Assembly (NCBI RefSeq): GCF_012986595.1
Contig: NZ_JAAQYM010000001.1
Coordinates: forward strand, 806,001 to 870,000
Reading direction: 5' to 3'
DNA from: Pseudomonas koreensis
GTDB taxonomy: Bacteria; Pseudomonadota; Gammaproteobacteria; Pseudomonadales; Pseudomonadaceae
Length of the DNA stretch: 64,000 nucleotides
The notes beneath the pieces are model-generated. The model was not told where the DNA came from and ran no database searches. It worked only from the letters and a program-made list of their open reading frames with translations. The first letter of the stretch is position 1, and every line of letters begins with the position of its first letter. The position numbers and the translations under genes are program-made. This document shows, one piece after another, positions 50,933 through 60,344 of this stretch.

Positions 50933-51619
50933 TCAAAGCAGCGACGCCAATAAAGGTGCGGCGAACAGATTGAGCAACCCGGTCAGGACCATCACCAGCC
51001 CCGCCACCGAACCCTCTTCACCGCCCACTTCATGAGCCCGACTGACACCGGCACCGTGCGCGCCGACACCGAACAACGCACCGCGTGCCAGGGCACTGCG
51101 CAGCGGCAACCACTTGAGCAATACCCCGCCGAGCATCGCGCCAAAGACCCCGGTGAACATCACGAACACCGCGGTCAGTTCCGGCACGCCGCCGAGGTCC
51201 TGCGCCAGCGGCATGGCGAACGGCGTGGTGATCGAACGCGGCACCAGCGACATCGTCACCGAGCTGTCCAGCGCCAAGGCCTTTGCCAATCCGAACGAGG
51301 TTGCGATCGAAGCGCTGCTGCCGGCCAGCATCCCAAGCAGCAACGCCGACCAATGCTGCATCAGCAGACGCCGCTGCTGCCAGATCGGCACGGCGAAGGC
51401 GACCGTGACCGGGCCGAGCACCAGCATCAGCCAGTGGGTGTTGCTGGCATATTCGGCATATGCCGTGTGCAGCGGCACCGCGAGCGCCAGCAGCAGCGCC
51501 GGCACCAGAATCAGCGGCGACAACAAGTAACGTCCGGTGCGTCGATAGATCCAGCGACTGAACAGGTATGCCACCAGGGTGAAGGCCAGCCAGAACATCG
51601 GCATCAGTTCAAGCTTCAT
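50933..51619 (-). CDS. lrgB: LrgB/CidB-family membrane protein
   Basis: A 228-residue protein with six or more hydrophobic helices (MFWLAFTLVAYLFSRWIYRR; LLSPLILVPALLLALAVPLH). The conserved stretches SVTMSLVPRSITTPFAMPLA and FGVGAHGAGVSRAHEVGGEE identify the LrgB/CidB family, membrane proteins linked to murein hydrolase control and to pyruvate-type carboxylate transport. It overlaps the end of lrgA by 11 bases. The divergent LysR gene beyond lrgA is CidR-like by position. Confidence 0.9.
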   Translation of the reverse strand: MKLELMPMFWLAFTLVAYLFSRWIYRRTGRYLLSPLILVPALLLALAVPLHTAYAEYASNTHWLMLVLGPVTVAFAVPIWQQRRLLMQHWSALLLGMLAGSSASIATSFGLAKALALDSSVTMSLVPRSITTPFAMPLAQDLGGVPELTAVFVMFTGVFGAMLGGVLLKWLPLRSALARGALFGVGAHGAGVSRAHEVGGEEGSVAGLVMVLTGLLNLFAAPLLASLL

Positions 51620-51995
51620 GGGAACGCCTCATCCGCACGGCCAGTTCCACGGTGAACGCGGTCACCAGCATCACCATCAGGGTGCTGGCGCCGATCACCA
51701 GCAGGATCCGCCAGCCGTCATGACGCAACAGCGCGCCGTAATCGAGCAGGCTCATCAACGCCGGAATGAAGAACAGCAGCATCTCGGCCATCAACAGTCC
51801 CGCGCCCAATTGCAGTGCCGCCGGTTTGACCCAGCCGAAGGCGAATGCCAGCAGCAACAAAGCCATGCCGATCACTCCACCGGGAATCGGCCAGGCCAGC
51901 CATGCGCCGAGTTGGCAGCCGAGCAGGTAGAGGCCGAGCAGTACGGCCAATTCGGCCAACAGACGGGCAAGATGCTTGAAGAGGGTGGGTTTCAT
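51609..51995 (-). CDS. lrgA: LrgA/CidA-family membrane protein
   Basis: A 128-residue holin-like protein with four hydrophobic segments (LLAELAVLLGLYLLGCQLGA; WLAWPIPGGVIGMALLLLAF; LLMAEMLLFFIPALMSLLDY; ILLVIGASTLMVMLVTAFTV). PIPGGVIGMALL and FFIPALMSLLDY are the family hallmarks. Partner of LrgB in the same operon; the pair affects cell lysis and programmed cell death in several bacteria. Cotranscribed with lrgB. Confidence 0.9.
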   Translation of the reverse strand: MKPTLFKHLARLLAELAVLLGLYLLGCQLGAWLAWPIPGGVIGMALLLLAFAFGWVKPAALQLGAGLLMAEMLLFFIPALMSLLDYGALLRHDGWRILLVIGASTLMVMLVTAFTVELAVRMRRSHEA

Positions 51996-52091
51996 GGTTT
52001 TGGCTCCTGACAGGCGCTTATTTTACGAAGCCGACTGCCATCCCCGAAGCGAATTGTTAGACTCAAAGCTATTCCAAAACGGAATCAGGCC

Positions 52092-52979
52092 ATGGAATTC
52101 AAACAACTGCGCAGTTTTGTCGAAGTGATGCATCAAGGCGGCTTTACCCAAGCGGCGAAAACCCTGCACATCAGCCAGTCGGCGGTGAGCAAACAGGTCG
52201 CGCAACTCGAGCAAAGCCTTGGCACGCCGCTGCTTGAGCGGCTGGGTTCGCAACTGCGCCTGACTGCCGCCGGCAGCGTGGTGCTGCAGCGGGCCGAAGG
52301 CATGTTGCGCCTGCGCAATGAATTGCTCATGGAGCTGGATGATCTGAGCCAACTGGCGCGCGGCGAATTACGCCTCGGTCTGCCGCTGCTGGGGAGTGAT
52401 GCGTTGTTCGCCGGATTGTTCGCCGAGTACCGGCGGCGCTATCCGAACATCAGCATTCAGTTGCTCGAGGGCGGCAGTCGCAACGTCGAGCAAGCGGTGC
52501 TCAGTGGCGAACTGGAGTTGGGCGGCAGCCTGCTGCCGAAAGACCCGCAGTTCGACTTCCAACCGTTCTGCGATGAGAAACTCGATGCGTTGCTGCCGGT
52601 GGATCATCCGTTGGCGGCACGCGGCGAGATTGGTCTGGAAGAATTGGCCGAGACACCGTTCCTGCTCTATCAGCGCAGCTTCGTGCTCAACGATCGGTTG
52701 TTGCAAGCCTGCCAGCAACTGGGCTTCACCCCCAAGGAAGGCGGGCGCAGCGGCCAGGCGGATTTTCTCGTGGCACTGGTGGCCGCCGGGCAAGGCGTGG
52801 TGCTGCTGCCCAGCGTGGTCGCCCGGGCGCTGGAGCGTCCGGGCGTGGTGCGCCTGACCTTGCGCGCGCCGGATTATCTGCGCTGGGACATCGCGTTCAT
52901 CTGGCGGCAGGGCGCCTATCTGTCGAAAGCCGCCCAGGCCTGGCTGGCATTGCTGCGCGAGCGCGCGGTCAGCCCTTGA
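52092..52979 (+). CDS. LysR-family regulator divergent from lrgAB
   Basis: A 295-residue protein: MEFKQLRSFVEVMHQGGFTQ, then SQSAVSKQVAQLEQSLGTPL is the winged helix; the effector domain follows (LPLLGSDALFAGLFAEYRRR; VLLPSVVARALERPGVVRLT). By position it resembles CidR, which controls cidAB. The C-terminal end overlaps the convergent flavodoxin gene by 11 bases. Confidence 0.88.
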   Translation: MEFKQLRSFVEVMHQGGFTQAAKTLHISQSAVSKQVAQLEQSLGTPLLERLGSQLRLTAAGSVVLQRAEGMLRLRNELLMELDDLSQLARGELRLGLPLLGSDALFAGLFAEYRRRYPNISIQLLEGGSRNVEQAVLSGELELGGSLLPKDPQFDFQPFCDEKLDALLPVDHPLAARGEIGLEELAETPFLLYQRSFVLNDRLLQACQQLGFTPKEGGRSGQADFLVALVAAGQGVVLLPSVVARALERPGVVRLTLRAPDYLRWDIAFIWRQGAYLSKAAQAWLALLRERAVSP

Positions 52980-53424
52980 GGGTGGCGATCAATTGCGCCA
53001 GCCAAGGCTCGGCGTCGGTTTCCGGTGTCACGCTTTCGCTGGCGTCCAGACGCAGCATTTCCTGCACTTCACGCACGCCGAGCTCGGCGAACAACTCACG
53101 CATCAGCTCGCCGCCACCGCAGAACGTATCGCCATAACTGGCATCGCCCAGACCGATCACCGCGCCCGGCAAGCCGCGCCAAGCCGCTGGCAATTGATCG
53201 CGGATCGTCGAATACAGCGGCGTGAGGTTATCCGGCAACTCGCCCATGCCGGTGGTCGAGGTCACCGCAAGCAGCGCTTCAGGGCCAAAAGACAGCAGCT
53301 CCGCCAGGCTGGCGCGCGGACTGTAGAAGGTTTCAAAACCGGCGGTGTTCAACAGGTTCTGAGCATGGCGAGCGACTTCTTCGGCGGTGCCGTACACCGA
53401 ACCGGAGAGAATGGCGACTTTCAT
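52969..53424 (-). CDS. Flavodoxin (MioC-like)
   Basis: A 151-residue FMN-binding protein starting MKVAILSGSVYGTAEEVARH; SGSVYGTAEE is the phosphate-binding loop (usually S/T-x-T-G-T-A-E). Other FMN contacts are seen at SFGPEALLAVTSTTGMGELP and VIGLGDASYGDTFCGGGELM. It carries electrons at low potential for partners such as biotin synthase or reductases. The gene converges with the LysR gene (11-base overlap). Confidence 0.88.
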   Translation of the reverse strand: MKVAILSGSVYGTAEEVARHAQNLLNTAGFETFYSPRASLAELLSFGPEALLAVTSTTGMGELPDNLTPLYSTIRDQLPAAWRGLPGAVIGLGDASYGDTFCGGGELMRELFAELGVREVQEMLRLDASESVTPETDAEPWLAQLIATLKG

Positions 53425-53574
53425 CAAACGGATCCTGCAACGAAAAAAGAGCGGCGATAGTACCAGTCCGAACGGAGAAGTTGCGATTGGCTCTCAATGC
53501 ACAGTGCAGGCCTATAGACAGCGTCCAATGATCTTCTAGAATGCCACCACCGACAGTGCTGAAAGGTTTCATAC

Positions 53575-54051
53575 GTGATCAACGCCAGCCTCCTGAAGAT
53601 GATGATCAACGCCTCGAACGATGGCATCGTGATAGCCGAGAGAGAAGGCGAACAGGACAATATTCTGATTTATGTCAACGCGGCCTTCGAGCGCATGACC
53701 GGCTACTCCAGTGAAGAAGTGCTCTATCAGGACTGCCGTTTCCTGCAGGCGGGAGACCGTGACCAGCCGAGTCTGGCGCGAATTCGCGAGGCCCTGCGCA
53801 ACAATGCTTCGTGCAGGGAAATCATGCGCAACTACCGCAAGGACGGCACGCCGTTCTGGAATGAACTGTCGCTGTCGACGGTGACAAACGCCGATGACGG
53901 CCTGACGTACTTCATCGGTGTGCAGAAGGACGTGACCGCTCAGGTCAAGGCACAGCAGCGCGTGGTGCAACTGGAAAGCGAGGTCGCCGCCCTGCAAGCC
54001 GAACTCGCAGCCCTCAAAGCGACGAACGGCGAAAACAAAAATGCGAACTAA
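53575..54051 (+). CDS. Short LOV-domain blue-light receptor
   Basis: A 158-residue protein from GTG 53575 (GAAAGG eight bases upstream). One PAS/LOV core: SNDGIVIAEREGEQDNILIY, VNAAFERMTGYSSEEVL, then YQDCRFLQAGDRDQ with the photoactive Cys (NCRFLQ in most LOV proteins; Asp replaces Asn, as in P. putida short LOV proteins), NYRKDGTPFWNELSLS and YFIGVQKDVTAQ. A C-terminal coiled helix (QQRVVQLESEVAALQAELAAL) replaces any output domain. FMN binding and dimerisation are expected. A LitR-like MerR regulator is 0.7 kb away. Confidence 0.88.
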   Translation: MINASLLKMMINASNDGIVIAEREGEQDNILIYVNAAFERMTGYSSEEVLYQDCRFLQAGDRDQPSLARIREALRNNASCREIMRNYRKDGTPFWNELSLSTVTNADDGLTYFIGVQKDVTAQVKAQQRVVQLESEVAALQAELAALKATNGENKNAN

Positions 54052-54106
54052 GTGTCAGTAACTACAATCACCAATGACTTTGTAACTATATTTTTCGAGC
54101 CAGATC

Positions 54107-54712
54107 ATGCAACGCGACGCCCTCCTGACCCAGGACGAGCTGGATTTCATCCAGACCATGCAGCACAACCCGCAACTCAATGTGCGGGATGCGACGTCGA
54201 GCCTGTTGGTCAATGGTGGTTCGCAGATCCGTGATTTGCTCACGCGCCTGGCCGCTCACGAACAAGTGACGATCCAGGCCAACTTCGAAAATCAACAAAT
54301 GACCTTTCCGTTGCATCTGGTGGAAGACGAATTCCACGCGTTGCACCTGCGACTGGGCGTGCCGAGCATTTACGAAGACGGGCCGATGATTCGTCCCTGG
54401 CGACTGACGCTGGAAGAGCCGGTGGCGCTGGAAAATGCCAAGGGTCAGCCTGGCACGATGTGGGTGCACGAGGTGTCGCACAAAGGCGTGCTGCTGGAAA
54501 TGCGCAACAAGACCAAGCCACCCAAGCATTTCGCCTTGTGGTTCAGCCCTTCAGGTTATGAGCGCATTTCCCTGCGCGGCAATTTCGAGCGTGAAACCGA
54601 ACACGGTTTCTACGCCTACGAACTGAGCCAGACCGATCCCGATGAAACCGAACGCCTGCGCCAGTTCATCCTGCAACAACACCGCCTGACCCACCCTGCC
54701 CTGCACACCTGA
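54107..54712 (+). CDS. Conserved protein of unknown function between LOV and LitR-like genes
   Basis: A 201-residue cytoplasmic-looking protein: no signal peptide or membrane segment. An N-terminal helical part (MQRDALLTQDELDFIQTMQH) is followed by strand-rich sequence (EQVTIQANFENQQMTFPLHL; IRPWRLTLEEPVALENAKGQ) and a charged C-terminus. Weakly reminiscent of YcgR/PilZ-type beta barrels, but the c-di-GMP motif RxxxR is not evident, so I do not assign it. It follows the LOV gene by 55 bases and converges with the LitR-like gene. Confidence 0.72.
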   Translation: MQRDALLTQDELDFIQTMQHNPQLNVRDATSSLLVNGGSQIRDLLTRLAAHEQVTIQANFENQQMTFPLHLVEDEFHALHLRLGVPSIYEDGPMIRPWRLTLEEPVALENAKGQPGTMWVHEVSHKGVLLEMRNKTKPPKHFALWFSPSGYERISLRGNFERETEHGFYAYELSQTDPDETERLRQFILQQHRLTHPALHT

Positions 54713-54715
54713 GTA

Positions 54716-55675
54716 TCAGGTACCGAGTTTGCCCGCGAGAAATTGCGTCAGGCGCTGCTGCAGCGTCGCCCCTTCGTTGCCCAGGCAACCGATTGACGAA
54801 CCGGCCAGCGTGTCTTGCGCCAGATCCGCTGCATCCCCGGCCAGCAACACCTGACAATCGAGGCTCAGCGCCAGTCGATTCAGACGACGCGGCAGTTCCG
54901 GCGTCGGTGCATGATTGGAAAACAGCACCAGTGCCTGGGGTTTGATCTTTTCGCAGACCAGGGTGAGTTCATCGAATGGCTGGCCCGTGGTCAGCACGCG
55001 CACACCGATGTCACTGCCACTGAGAAATAGCGCAGCCACCAGCAACTCCAGCTCACGGCACTGGCCGGCCAAGGCGCTGACGATGATTTTGCGCGGCTGC
55101 GGCTTGCGCAACACCATGATCCGCCCCAGCACCCGGGTGCGCAGGAAGCCATCGAGAAACAGCCATTCGCTGGTTTGCCCGAAGGCGTCGCGATGCTGCA
55201 GCTGACGCCGCCACAGCGGCAACAGAATGTCCTGGAACACCACCGGCAACGGGTACGAAGCAAAGATCTGCGAGTAGACGCGGTCCAGTTCCACATCGTC
55301 GAAAGCGCTGACCGCGCGCTGCACCTGGTCCTGCCACTGCTGATAATCAGCCGCCACCAAGTCATCGGAAATGATGTGCGCCAGCGATTTCAACGGCTCG
55401 GTTCGAGCGAGGATCTTGCTGATCTTGCTGACCGCCACGCCGCGGTCGATCCATTCGATAATGCTGCGCACGCGCTCAATATCGGTCATCGAGTACAGGC
55501 GATGCCCACTTTCGGTGCGTACCGGTTCGATCAATCCGTAGCGGCGCTCCCATGCGCGCAGCGTGACCGGATTGACGCCGGTGAGCCGAGACACCTCACG
55601 AATGGGAAACAGTTCTTCACGCTCCAGTGCGACAGATGCCTGCGAAGCAGGTTTGATGTCCGTGATGACAGGCAT
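54716..55675 (-). CDS. MerR-family regulator, LitR/CarH-like without B12 motif (class II type)
   Basis: A 319-residue protein. MerR helix-turn-helix near residues 23-75: LFPIREVSRLTGVNPVTLRA, WERRYGLIEPVRTESGHRLY. The C-terminal half is the CarH/LitR-type helical bundle plus Rossmann fold (VVFQDILLPLWRRQLQHRDA; RKIIVSALAGQCRELELLVA). In B12-binding members the motif D-x-H-x-x-G would fall in this last stretch; here it is absent. Such class II LitR proteins in P. putida work in light-dependent gene control together with a LOV protein. It is divergent from the gene at 55886. Confidence 0.82.
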   Translation of the reverse strand: MPVITDIKPASQASVALEREELFPIREVSRLTGVNPVTLRAWERRYGLIEPVRTESGHRLYSMTDIERVRSIIEWIDRGVAVSKISKILARTEPLKSLAHIISDDLVAADYQQWQDQVQRAVSAFDDVELDRVYSQIFASYPLPVVFQDILLPLWRRQLQHRDAFGQTSEWLFLDGFLRTRVLGRIMVLRKPQPRKIIVSALAGQCRELELLVAALFLSGSDIGVRVLTTGQPFDELTLVCEKIKPQALVLFSNHAPTPELPRRLNRLALSLDCQVLLAGDAADLAQDTLAGSSIGCLGNEGATLQQRLTQFLAGKLGT

Positions 55676-55885
55676 GGTGTAGTGAGTCCGCTGGAATTAA
55701 TTGGATCCCATTCTACATCCGATGCCCTCTATCGGCTCAAGCATGAACTACGACGAAAGTCGCTGAAACGGTAATCAAATTCAGGAATAATCCTTGCTTG
55801 TTGAAAAACGCAGGCCTCTACCCACGGCTCTGCGTCTGGCGAATCTCCTACCCGGAGTGCCGCTCTCGGAATACGGAGATACATA

Positions 55886-56455
55886 ATGTCTACTTCCCCC
55901 GTCACATTGATGGTCGCACGTCGTGTTGCTGCAGGTCGCTTTCAGGACATGATTGCCTGGTTGCGCGAAGGCGAACAGCTGGCCACCGACTTTCCCGGTT
56001 ATCTCGGCTCTGGCGTGCTCGCTCCGCCGCCCGGTGATAACGAATTCCAGATCATTTTCCGCTTCGGCGACGAGCAGACCCTGCATGCCTGGGAATACTC
56101 GGCCTCGCGCACGGCCTGGCTGGCGCGTGGCAGCGACCTGTTCGAACATCCCAAGGAACATCGGGTCAGTGGCATCGAAGGCTGGTTCGGTGCCGCAGGA
56201 CAACGACCACCGCGCTGGAAACAGGCCGTAGCGATCTGGCTGGCGTTCTTCCCGGTGTCATTGCTGTTCAATTTTGTCCTCGGGCCTTTGCTCGCCGAAA
56301 TGAGCCTGCTGCCACGGGTGTTGATCAGCACGGCGTGCCTGACACCGCTGATGGTCTACTTCTTTATCCCGCTGTCGACGCGGTTGCTGGCCAACTGGTT
56401 GAACAGCACGCCGACGCGTCCTTTGCCTGTGACACCTTCTGCACAAAATCGCTGA
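55886..56455 (+). CDS. Antibiotic-biosynthesis-monooxygenase-domain membrane protein
   Basis: A 189-residue protein. The N-terminal 95 residues match the ABM fold (TLMVARRVAAGRFQDMIAWL; GYLGSGVLAPPPGDNEFQII, FRFGDEQTLHAWEYSASR). Two hydrophobic helices follow (AVAIWLAFFPVSLLFNFVLG and ISTACLTPLMVYFFIPLST). Membrane-anchored ABM proteins of this type are of unknown function. Divergent from the LitR-like regulator with a 210-base region between them; it is a likely target of that regulator. Confidence 0.8.
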   Translation: MSTSPVTLMVARRVAAGRFQDMIAWLREGEQLATDFPGYLGSGVLAPPPGDNEFQIIFRFGDEQTLHAWEYSASRTAWLARGSDLFEHPKEHRVSGIEGWFGAAGQRPPRWKQAVAIWLAFFPVSLLFNFVLGPLLAEMSLLPRVLISTACLTPLMVYFFIPLSTRLLANWLNSTPTRPLPVTPSAQNR

Positions 56456-56534
56456 AAGACCGCAGCCTCATTGCGCCACAGCTCCGACAGGATCGATGCG
56501 TCCCTGTAGGAGCTGCCGAAGGCTGCGATCTTTT
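56453..56534. repeat. REP elements, left arm decayed (GATCGCAGCC family)
   Basis: AAGACCGCAGCCTCATTGCG is a degenerate left arm; TGTAGGAGCTGCCGAAGGCT and GCGATCTTTT form an intact right arm. It overlaps the last bases of the preceding gene. Confidence 0.7.
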
Positions 56535-56584
56535 CGGCAGCGCCGCTGTTATAGTTTTTACTCTAACCGCGACGCGAGCCCTTC

Positions 56585-57295
56585 ATGAGCACTTCCTCCG
56601 CCCCGATCCTCATCACCGGCGCCGGCCAGCGGGTCGGTCTGCACTGCGCGCGACGCCTGCTCGAAGACGGCCATCGCGTCATCTTCAGCTACCGCAGCGA
56701 ACGTCCGGGCGTACAAGCCCTGCGTGATCTGGGCGCGGTCGGGGTGTATGCGGACTTTTCCAGCGAAAGCACGATTCTCGCCTTTATCGAAGCATTGAAA
56801 AGCCACACCGACCGCCTGCGCGCCATCGTCCACAACGCCTCCGAATGGCTGGCGGAAACCCCGGACAACGACGCCGACGCGTTCGTGCGCATGATCAACG
56901 TGCACATGCTCGCGCCGTACCTGATCAACCTGCACTGCGCCGAGCTGCTCAAGCGCTCGACCCCGGCGGACATCATTCACATCAGCGACGACGTCACCCG
57001 CAAGGGCAGCAGCAAGCACATCGGCTATTGCGCCAGCAAGGCCGGGCTCGACAGCCTGACCCTGTCGTTCGCTGCGCGTTACGCGCCGGTGATCAAGGTC
57101 AACGGCATCGCGCCAGCCCTGCTATTGTTCAATCCCGACGACGACGCGGCGTACCGCGCCAAGGCTTTGGCCAAATCTGCGCTGGGCATCGAGCCCGGCA
57201 GCGAAGTGATCTACCAGAGCCTGCGCTATCTGCTCGACAACCCCTATGTCACCGGCACGACCCTGACCGTCAACGGCGGACGGCACGTCAAATAA
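56585..57295 (+). CDS. folM: Dihydromonapterin reductase / SDR
   Basis: A 236-residue SDR: TGAGQRVGLHCARRLLEDGH (the unusual GAGQRVG cofactor loop of FolM), NASEWL, ISDDVTRKGSSKHIGYCASK with the Tyr and Lys, and VTGTTLTVNGGRHVK at the C-terminus. Reduces dihydromonapterin to tetrahydromonapterin and has some dihydrofolate reductase activity. First gene of the folM-folE-folX cluster (same order as PA3437-PA3439 in P. aeruginosa). Tight spacing: folE 21 bases downstream. Confidence 0.92.
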   Translation: MSTSSAPILITGAGQRVGLHCARRLLEDGHRVIFSYRSERPGVQALRDLGAVGVYADFSSESTILAFIEALKSHTDRLRAIVHNASEWLAETPDNDADAFVRMINVHMLAPYLINLHCAELLKRSTPADIIHISDDVTRKGSSKHIGYCASKAGLDSLTLSFAARYAPVIKVNGIAPALLLFNPDDDAAYRAKALAKSALGIEPGSEVIYQSLRYLLDNPYVTGTTLTVNGGRHVK

Positions 57296-57316
57296 GCTGC
57301 TGCGCGAGGATCGCCC

Positions 57317-57877
57317 ATGAGCCGTACCCTGCCCGAGAATTACCGCGAGATCCTCATCGGCCTGGGTGAAGACCCTGACCGCGAAGGCCTGCTCGACACC
57401 CCGGTGCGCGCGGCCAAAGCCATGCAATACCTGTGTCACGGCTACGAACAGCGTGTGGATGAGATCGTCAACGGCGCACTGTTCGCCTCCGACAGCGACG
57501 AGATGATCATCGTCGCCAACATCGAGCTGTACTCGTTGTGCGAACATCACCTGCTGCCCTTCATCGGCAAGGCCCATGTGGCTTATATTCCGACGGGCAA
57601 GGTGCTGGGGCTGTCGAAGATTGCGCGGCTGGTGGACATGTTCGCCCGGCGCCTGCAGATTCAGGAAAACCTCACCCGGCAGATTGCCGATGCGGTGCAG
57701 CAAGTCACCGATGCCGCCGGCGTCGCGGTGGTCATTGAGGCCCGACACATGTGCATGATGATGCGCGGTGTCGAAAAACAGAATTCGACCATGAACACCT
57801 CGGTCATGCTCGGCGCCTTTCGCGACTCGAGCAACACCCGTCAGGAGTTCCTGCAATTGATTGGACGGAGCAAGTAA
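57317..57877 (+). CDS. folE: GTP cyclohydrolase I
   Basis: A 186-residue protein. Conserved stretches: [40 protein letters not shown] (zinc-binding Cys/His), and [20 protein letters not shown] with the second zinc Cys. Converts GTP to dihydroneopterin triphosphate, the first step of tetrahydromonapterin and folate synthesis. It ends exactly where folX begins. Given the nearby LOV and LitR-like genes and the known light induction of a folE gene in P. putida, light control is a possibility. Confidence 0.94.
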   Translation: MSRTLPENYREILIGLGEDPDREGLLDTPVRAAKAMQYLCHGYEQRVDEIVNGALFASDSDEMIIVANIELYSLCEHHLLPFIGKAHVAYIPTGKVLGLSKIARLVDMFARRLQIQENLTRQIADAVQQVTDAAGVAVVIEARHMCMMMRGVEKQNSTMNTSVMLGAFRDSSNTRQEFLQLIGRSK

Positions 57878-58249
57878 ATGTCACAACTTCAACCGGGAAT
57901 GGCGCGCATCCGGGTCAAGGATCTGCGCTTGCGCACCTTTATCGGAATCAACGAGGACGAGATCCTCAACAAACAGGATGTGCTGATCAACCTGACCATC
58001 CTGTATGCCGCGCAGGAAGCGGTGCGCGACAATGACATCGATCACGCGCTGAACTACCGCACCATCACCAAGGCGATCATCGCCCACGTCGAGGGTAACC
58101 GTTTTGCGCTGCTCGAACGCCTGACCCAGGAGTTGCTGGATCTGGTGATGAGCAATAGCGCCGTGCTGTATGCCGAAGTCGAAGTCGACAAGCCGCATGC
58201 GCTGCGGTTTGCCGAATCGGTGTCAATCACCCTCGCCGCCAGCCGCTGA
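57878..58249 (+). CDS. folX: Dihydroneopterin triphosphate 2'-epimerase
   Basis: A 123-residue protein of the FolB/FolX fold: [20 protein letters not shown] (with the active-site region), [19 protein letters not shown] and [20 protein letters not shown]. Epimerises dihydroneopterin triphosphate to the monapterin form, between FolE and FolM. Starts at the base after the folE stop, so it is translationally coupled. Confidence 0.92.
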   Translation: MSQLQPGMARIRVKDLRLRTFIGINEDEILNKQDVLINLTILYAAQEAVRDNDIDHALNYRTITKAIIAHVEGNRFALLERLTQELLDLVMSNSAVLYAEVEVDKPHALRFAESVSITLAASR

Positions 58250-58317
58250 GCGTGTCTGGCGCATTGCTCGCCAGACTTTTATCATCCGCGCCACGAATAG
58301 ACTGCACAGAGCCCATC

Positions 58318-58614
58318 ATGACCGAGCAACAACGCCTCGAACTCGAAGCCGCCGCCTTCCGCCGGCTGGTCGCCCATCTGGACAGCCGCAAGGACGTGCA
58401 GAACATCGACCTGATGAACCTTGCCGGGTTCTGCCGCAACTGCCTGTCCAAGTGGTACAAGGCCGCCGCCGATGACCGTCAGATCGAGGTCAGCCTCGAC
58501 GACGCCCGTGAAGTGGTGTACGGCATGCCTTACGCCGAGTGGAAAGCCCAATACCAGCAAGAAGCCAGCGCCGAACAACAGGCGGCGTTCGCCAAAGGAA
58601 AACCCAATGAGTGA
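58318..58614 (+). CDS. DUF1244-family protein
   Basis: A 98-residue protein starting MTEQQRLELEAAAFRRLVAH. The segment QNIDLMNLAGFCRNCLSKWY, with two cysteines, and VVYGMPYAEWKAQYQ identify DUF1244. Function unknown. The overlap with the HopJ-like gene (8 bases) and its place after folX suggest cotranscription. Confidence 0.87.
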   Translation: MTEQQRLELEAAAFRRLVAHLDSRKDVQNIDLMNLAGFCRNCLSKWYKAAADDRQIEVSLDDAREVVYGMPYAEWKAQYQQEASAEQQAAFAKGKPNE

Positions 58615-58945
58615 TTTGAACACCCTGCGCGTCAGCCTCAAGAGCGGCGAACATCTTTTCGCCGACACCCTGGCCTTCATCGCCGCCGGTTACGACTACC
58701 AGCCTCAGGCGTTCAACAACGGTGGCGTGGAAAACGCTGCCGGGCAAAACGAAGGTTCGTGCAAGACATTGGGTCTGGCACTGCTGGAAGGCTTGAGCGA
58801 TGAAGAGGCGCTGCTGGCGTTCGGCGAGCATTACCGTTCGGTGGTGGCGACGCCTGAGGGCAGCGACCACGGCAATATTCGTGCGCTGATCAAGCATGGT
58901 CTGGACGGTGTAAAGTTCGAAGCACAGCCGCTGACCCGCCGCTGA
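58607..58945 (+). CDS. HopJ-family protein
   Basis: A 112-residue protein: LFADTLAFIAAGYDYQPQAF, NNGGVENAAGQNEGSCKTLG, LALLEGLSDEEALLAFGEHY, and HGNIRALIKHGLDGVKFE. The family is called HopJ type III effector, but it is found in many Pseudomonas without type III secretion, so a housekeeping role is more likely. Overlaps DUF1244 by eight bases. Confidence 0.87.
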   Translation: MSDLNTLRVSLKSGEHLFADTLAFIAAGYDYQPQAFNNGGVENAAGQNEGSCKTLGLALLEGLSDEEALLAFGEHYRSVVATPEGSDHGNIRALIKHGLDGVKFEAQPLTRR

Positions 58946-58953
58946 TTCAAGAT

Positions 58954-59023
58954 CAAAAGATCGCAGCCTCCGGCAGCTCCTACACCGATCTCCGTAGGAG
59001 CTGCCGGAGGCTGCAATCTTTTG
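58954..59023. repeat. REP doublet (GATCGCAGCC family)
   Basis: AAAAGATCGCAGCCTCCGG and inverted copy with a short spacer, 8 bases after the HopJ-like gene. Confidence 0.85.
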
Positions 59024-59031
59024 ATTCTCAT

Positions 59032-59060
59032 AAAAAAACCGGCCGAGGCCGGTTTTTTTG
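59032..59060. terminator. Bidirectional terminator between HopJ-like gene and trxB
   Basis: AAAACCGGCC and GGCCGGTTTT with a GAG loop give a perfect stem with an A-run on one side and a T-run on the other, so it serves both convergent genes. Confidence 0.9.
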
Positions 59061-59070
59061 TGTCTGCGAT

Positions 59071-60180
<1,110 letters not shown>

Positions 60181-60344
60181 TTAAGGAAATACGGTTTAAC
60201 AATCCAGCTCATAGGTGGTCTCTATGCGCAGACACTGACGAGATGAACGTCTTTGTTACAGTGAATGTCGATCGCTCTGCCGCGCTTTCCCGCGTAGTGC
60301 AAAGTCGGTAAGGTCGGCGCGTTTTCCCTTGCTCGGAGCACCTT

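Noticed and set aside
58607..58945. HopJ-like gene as a true type III effector
   Set aside because: No hrp box or secretion genes nearby, and the family is widespread in strains without type III secretion.
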